The notes beneath the pieces were generated by a model. That model had not been told where the DNA came from and searched no databases. It saw only the letters and a program-made list of their open reading frames with translations. Of a DNA stretch of 64,000 nucleotides, positions 62,787-64,000 are shown in pieces. The DNA comes from Lipingzhangella_A rawalii. Lineage in GTDB: Bacteria; Actinomycetota; Actinomycetes; Streptosporangiales; Streptosporangiaceae. How positions within the stretch are numbered: position 1 is the stretch's first letter; each line of letters starts with the position of its first letter. The DNA lies in the NCBI RefSeq assembly GCF_031628175.1, contig NZ_JAVLVT010000006.1, positions 62,001 to 126,000 on the forward strand. Direction: 5' to 3'. The translations under genes were made by a program, and so were the position numbers.

Positions 62787-64000
62787 ATGGATCGATGGCG
62801 GTGGATCCCCCGCTCGATACGGGCCCGCGTGACCGTGACGTCGACGATCGCGGTGGGCTTGGTCCTGCTGTTCGCCATGGCCGTAACCTCGGTGCTGACC
62901 CGGGATGCGGTCGGACACGAACGTGTCGAGCGGGCGGCGACCGCTGCGCGACAGACCGCCGAGCTGGTCTACGAGCGTCCCGTCGCCGCGAACCTGCCCC
63001 CGATCGAGGGCGTGGTCCGCATTCAGGTGGTCGCCGAGGACGGGGTGGTGGCCTCCACCGCGGCCCTGGCGGGCCGGGGGCCACTGACCCGAATGCGTCC
63101 GGACGCCGGCGACATTCGCGTGGACGGAACCGTCTGCGGCGTCGCCGGCGTCGCGGCTGACTGCCTCACCGTGGTCGGGATCCAGTACGAGGACACCGCC
63201 TATGGGGACGTCATGGTGTATGCGGCCGTGGAGGAGCCCGACTTTCTGATGGCCCCGCGACTCGAACTGGCCCTGACCGGCTTGGGGCTGGTGATTGTCG
63301 CCGCCGTCGGTGGCGTGATCTGGTGGGGGGTCGGCCGGACCCTGCGGCCGGTGGAGCGGATCCGTACCGAGCTTGCCAGGTTGAGCACCACCGATCTGAG
63401 TGGACGGCTCACCGTTCCCGCGACCGGGGATGAGGTCGCCGAGCTGGCCCGGACCGCGAATCGGACCCTCGATCGACTGGCCGATGCCATGGTTCGGCAG
63501 CGCAGGTTCGTCTCCGACGCCTCACACGAGTTGCGTAACCCGATCGCTGGCCTGCGCACACGCCTGGAGGTCGAACTTGCCGCGCCCGAGGAAATCGACG
63601 CCGTACCCGCGTTGCGCGCCGTCCTGGCCGACGCCGAGCGCCTGGAACGTATTGTGACTGACCTGTTAGAACTGTCCCGGCTGGACGCCGACGTCTCCTC
63701 GGCCTGGGAACACTTCGACATGGCTGATCTGGTGACGGACGAGGTCGCGCGGGGGCCCACGCGGTTCCCGGTGGACACGCGCCTGACCACCGGCGCCTGG
63801 GTGGCAGGGGACCGGGTCCGTATCGGTCGGTTGCTGACGAATCTGCTGGCCAACGCCGATCGGCATGCCCAATCGGCGATCCGGGTCGAGGTCACGACCA
63901 CCGACCGGTCCGAGGATGGGAGTGGAATGGGCCGGGAGGTGTGGGTGGCGGTCCACGATGACGGGCCGGGTATCAGCCCCGAGGAGCGGGAACGGATCTT
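62787..64000 (+). CDS. Sensor histidine kinase (3' truncated by window)
   Basis: At least 404 residues from the ATG at 62787, open to the window end. TM1 is at about 15-38, an extracytoplasmic domain at about 40-158 with two cysteines (TVCGVAGVAADC), and TM2 at about 160-183. HAMP (about 185-238), HisKA with phospho-accepting H247 (SDASHELRNPIAGL), the N-box (LLTNLLANADRHA) and G1 box (VHDDGPGISPEE) follow. An EnvZ/PhoR-class kinase; signal unknown. Confidence 0.92.
   Translation, partial: MDRWRWIPRSIRARVTVTSTIAVGLVLLFAMAVTSVLTRDAVGHERVERAATAARQTAELVYERPVAANLPPIEGVVRIQVVAEDGVVASTAALAGRGPLTRMRPDAGDIRVDGTVCGVAGVAADCLTVVGIQYEDTAYGDVMVYAAVEEPDFLMAPRLELALTGLGLVIVAAVGGVIWWGVGRTLRPVERIRTELARLSTTDLSGRLTVPATGDEVAELARTANRTLDRLADAMVRQRRFVSDASHELRNPIAGLRTRLEVELAAPEEIDAVPALRAVLADAERLERIVTDLLELSRLDADVSSAWEHFDMADLVTDEVARGPTRFPVDTRLTTGAWVAGDRVRIGRLLTNLLANADRHAQSAIRVEVTTTDRSEDGSGMGREVWVAVHDDGPGISPEERERI

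Overview
The window is very GC-rich and carries the gene order of an actinobacterial replication origin: murJ, pseudokinase, ECF sigma factor, anti-sigma, trxB, trxA, parB, parA, rsmG, khpB, yidC, yidD, rnpA, rpmH, dnaA, oriC, dnaN, gnd, recF, DUF721, gyrB, gyrA, DUF3566. GTG and TTG starts, the absence of mycobacterial fusions, an Scr1/DUF397 pair and an AfsR/SARP regulator point to Streptosporangiales, and I infer a Nocardiopsaceae-like genus (Nocardiopsis, Streptomonospora, Thermobifida or a relative). The genus call is inference only.

Layout. 1-9,100: cell-envelope block with a DUF6049 protein (5' truncated), two tandem MurJ lipid II flippases, a pseudokinase and an ECF sigma/anti-sigma pair. 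9,165-10,616: thioredoxin system behind a sequence that matches a SigR-type promoter exactly. 10,572-16,320 (mostly minus strand): chromosome partitioning (parAB, two perfect parS sites), rsmG, the KhpB/YidC/YidD membrane-insertion cluster, RNase P protein and L34. 17,010-29,582 (plus strand): dnaA, a roughly 780-bp oriC with about a dozen DnaA-box-like sequences and a DnaA-trio-like element, then dnaN, gnd, recF, DUF721, gyrB, gyrA and DUF3566.

A 100-N assembly gap lies at 29,601-29,700, where actinobacteria normally carry tRNA-Ile and tRNA-Ala. From the gap to 32,859 is an accessory segment: an Scr1/DUF397 pair converging on a PCMT-like methyltransferase and a 43-residue zinc-ribbon peptide. 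It ends in a sequence with the exact geometry of the 3' part of a tRNA-Ala(UGC), without the 5' half. I read this as an old tRNA-targeted integration, with the intact tRNA hidden in the gap.

33,300-48,600 is mainly housekeeping: lipoproteins, a YigZ-family protein, an aromatic/histidinol-phosphate aminotransferase, a MurA enolpyruvyl transferase, purD, purA, DUF3151, class II fba, pyrE and cutA. 48,700-56,300 is more lineage-specific: a degenerate GGDEF-like protein, an ECF sigma factor fused to a zinc finger, a membrane anchor and a long proline-rich tail, an NYN-domain protein with near-identical 105-bp repeats, a TPR protein, an alpha/beta hydrolase and small unknowns. 56,300-64,000: a non-coding stretch with DnaA-box-like motifs and a parS-like site, a trypsin-fold protease without a signal peptide, a 1,110-residue AfsR/SARP regulator, an arylamine N-acetyltransferase, and a sensor histidine kinase cut by the window end.
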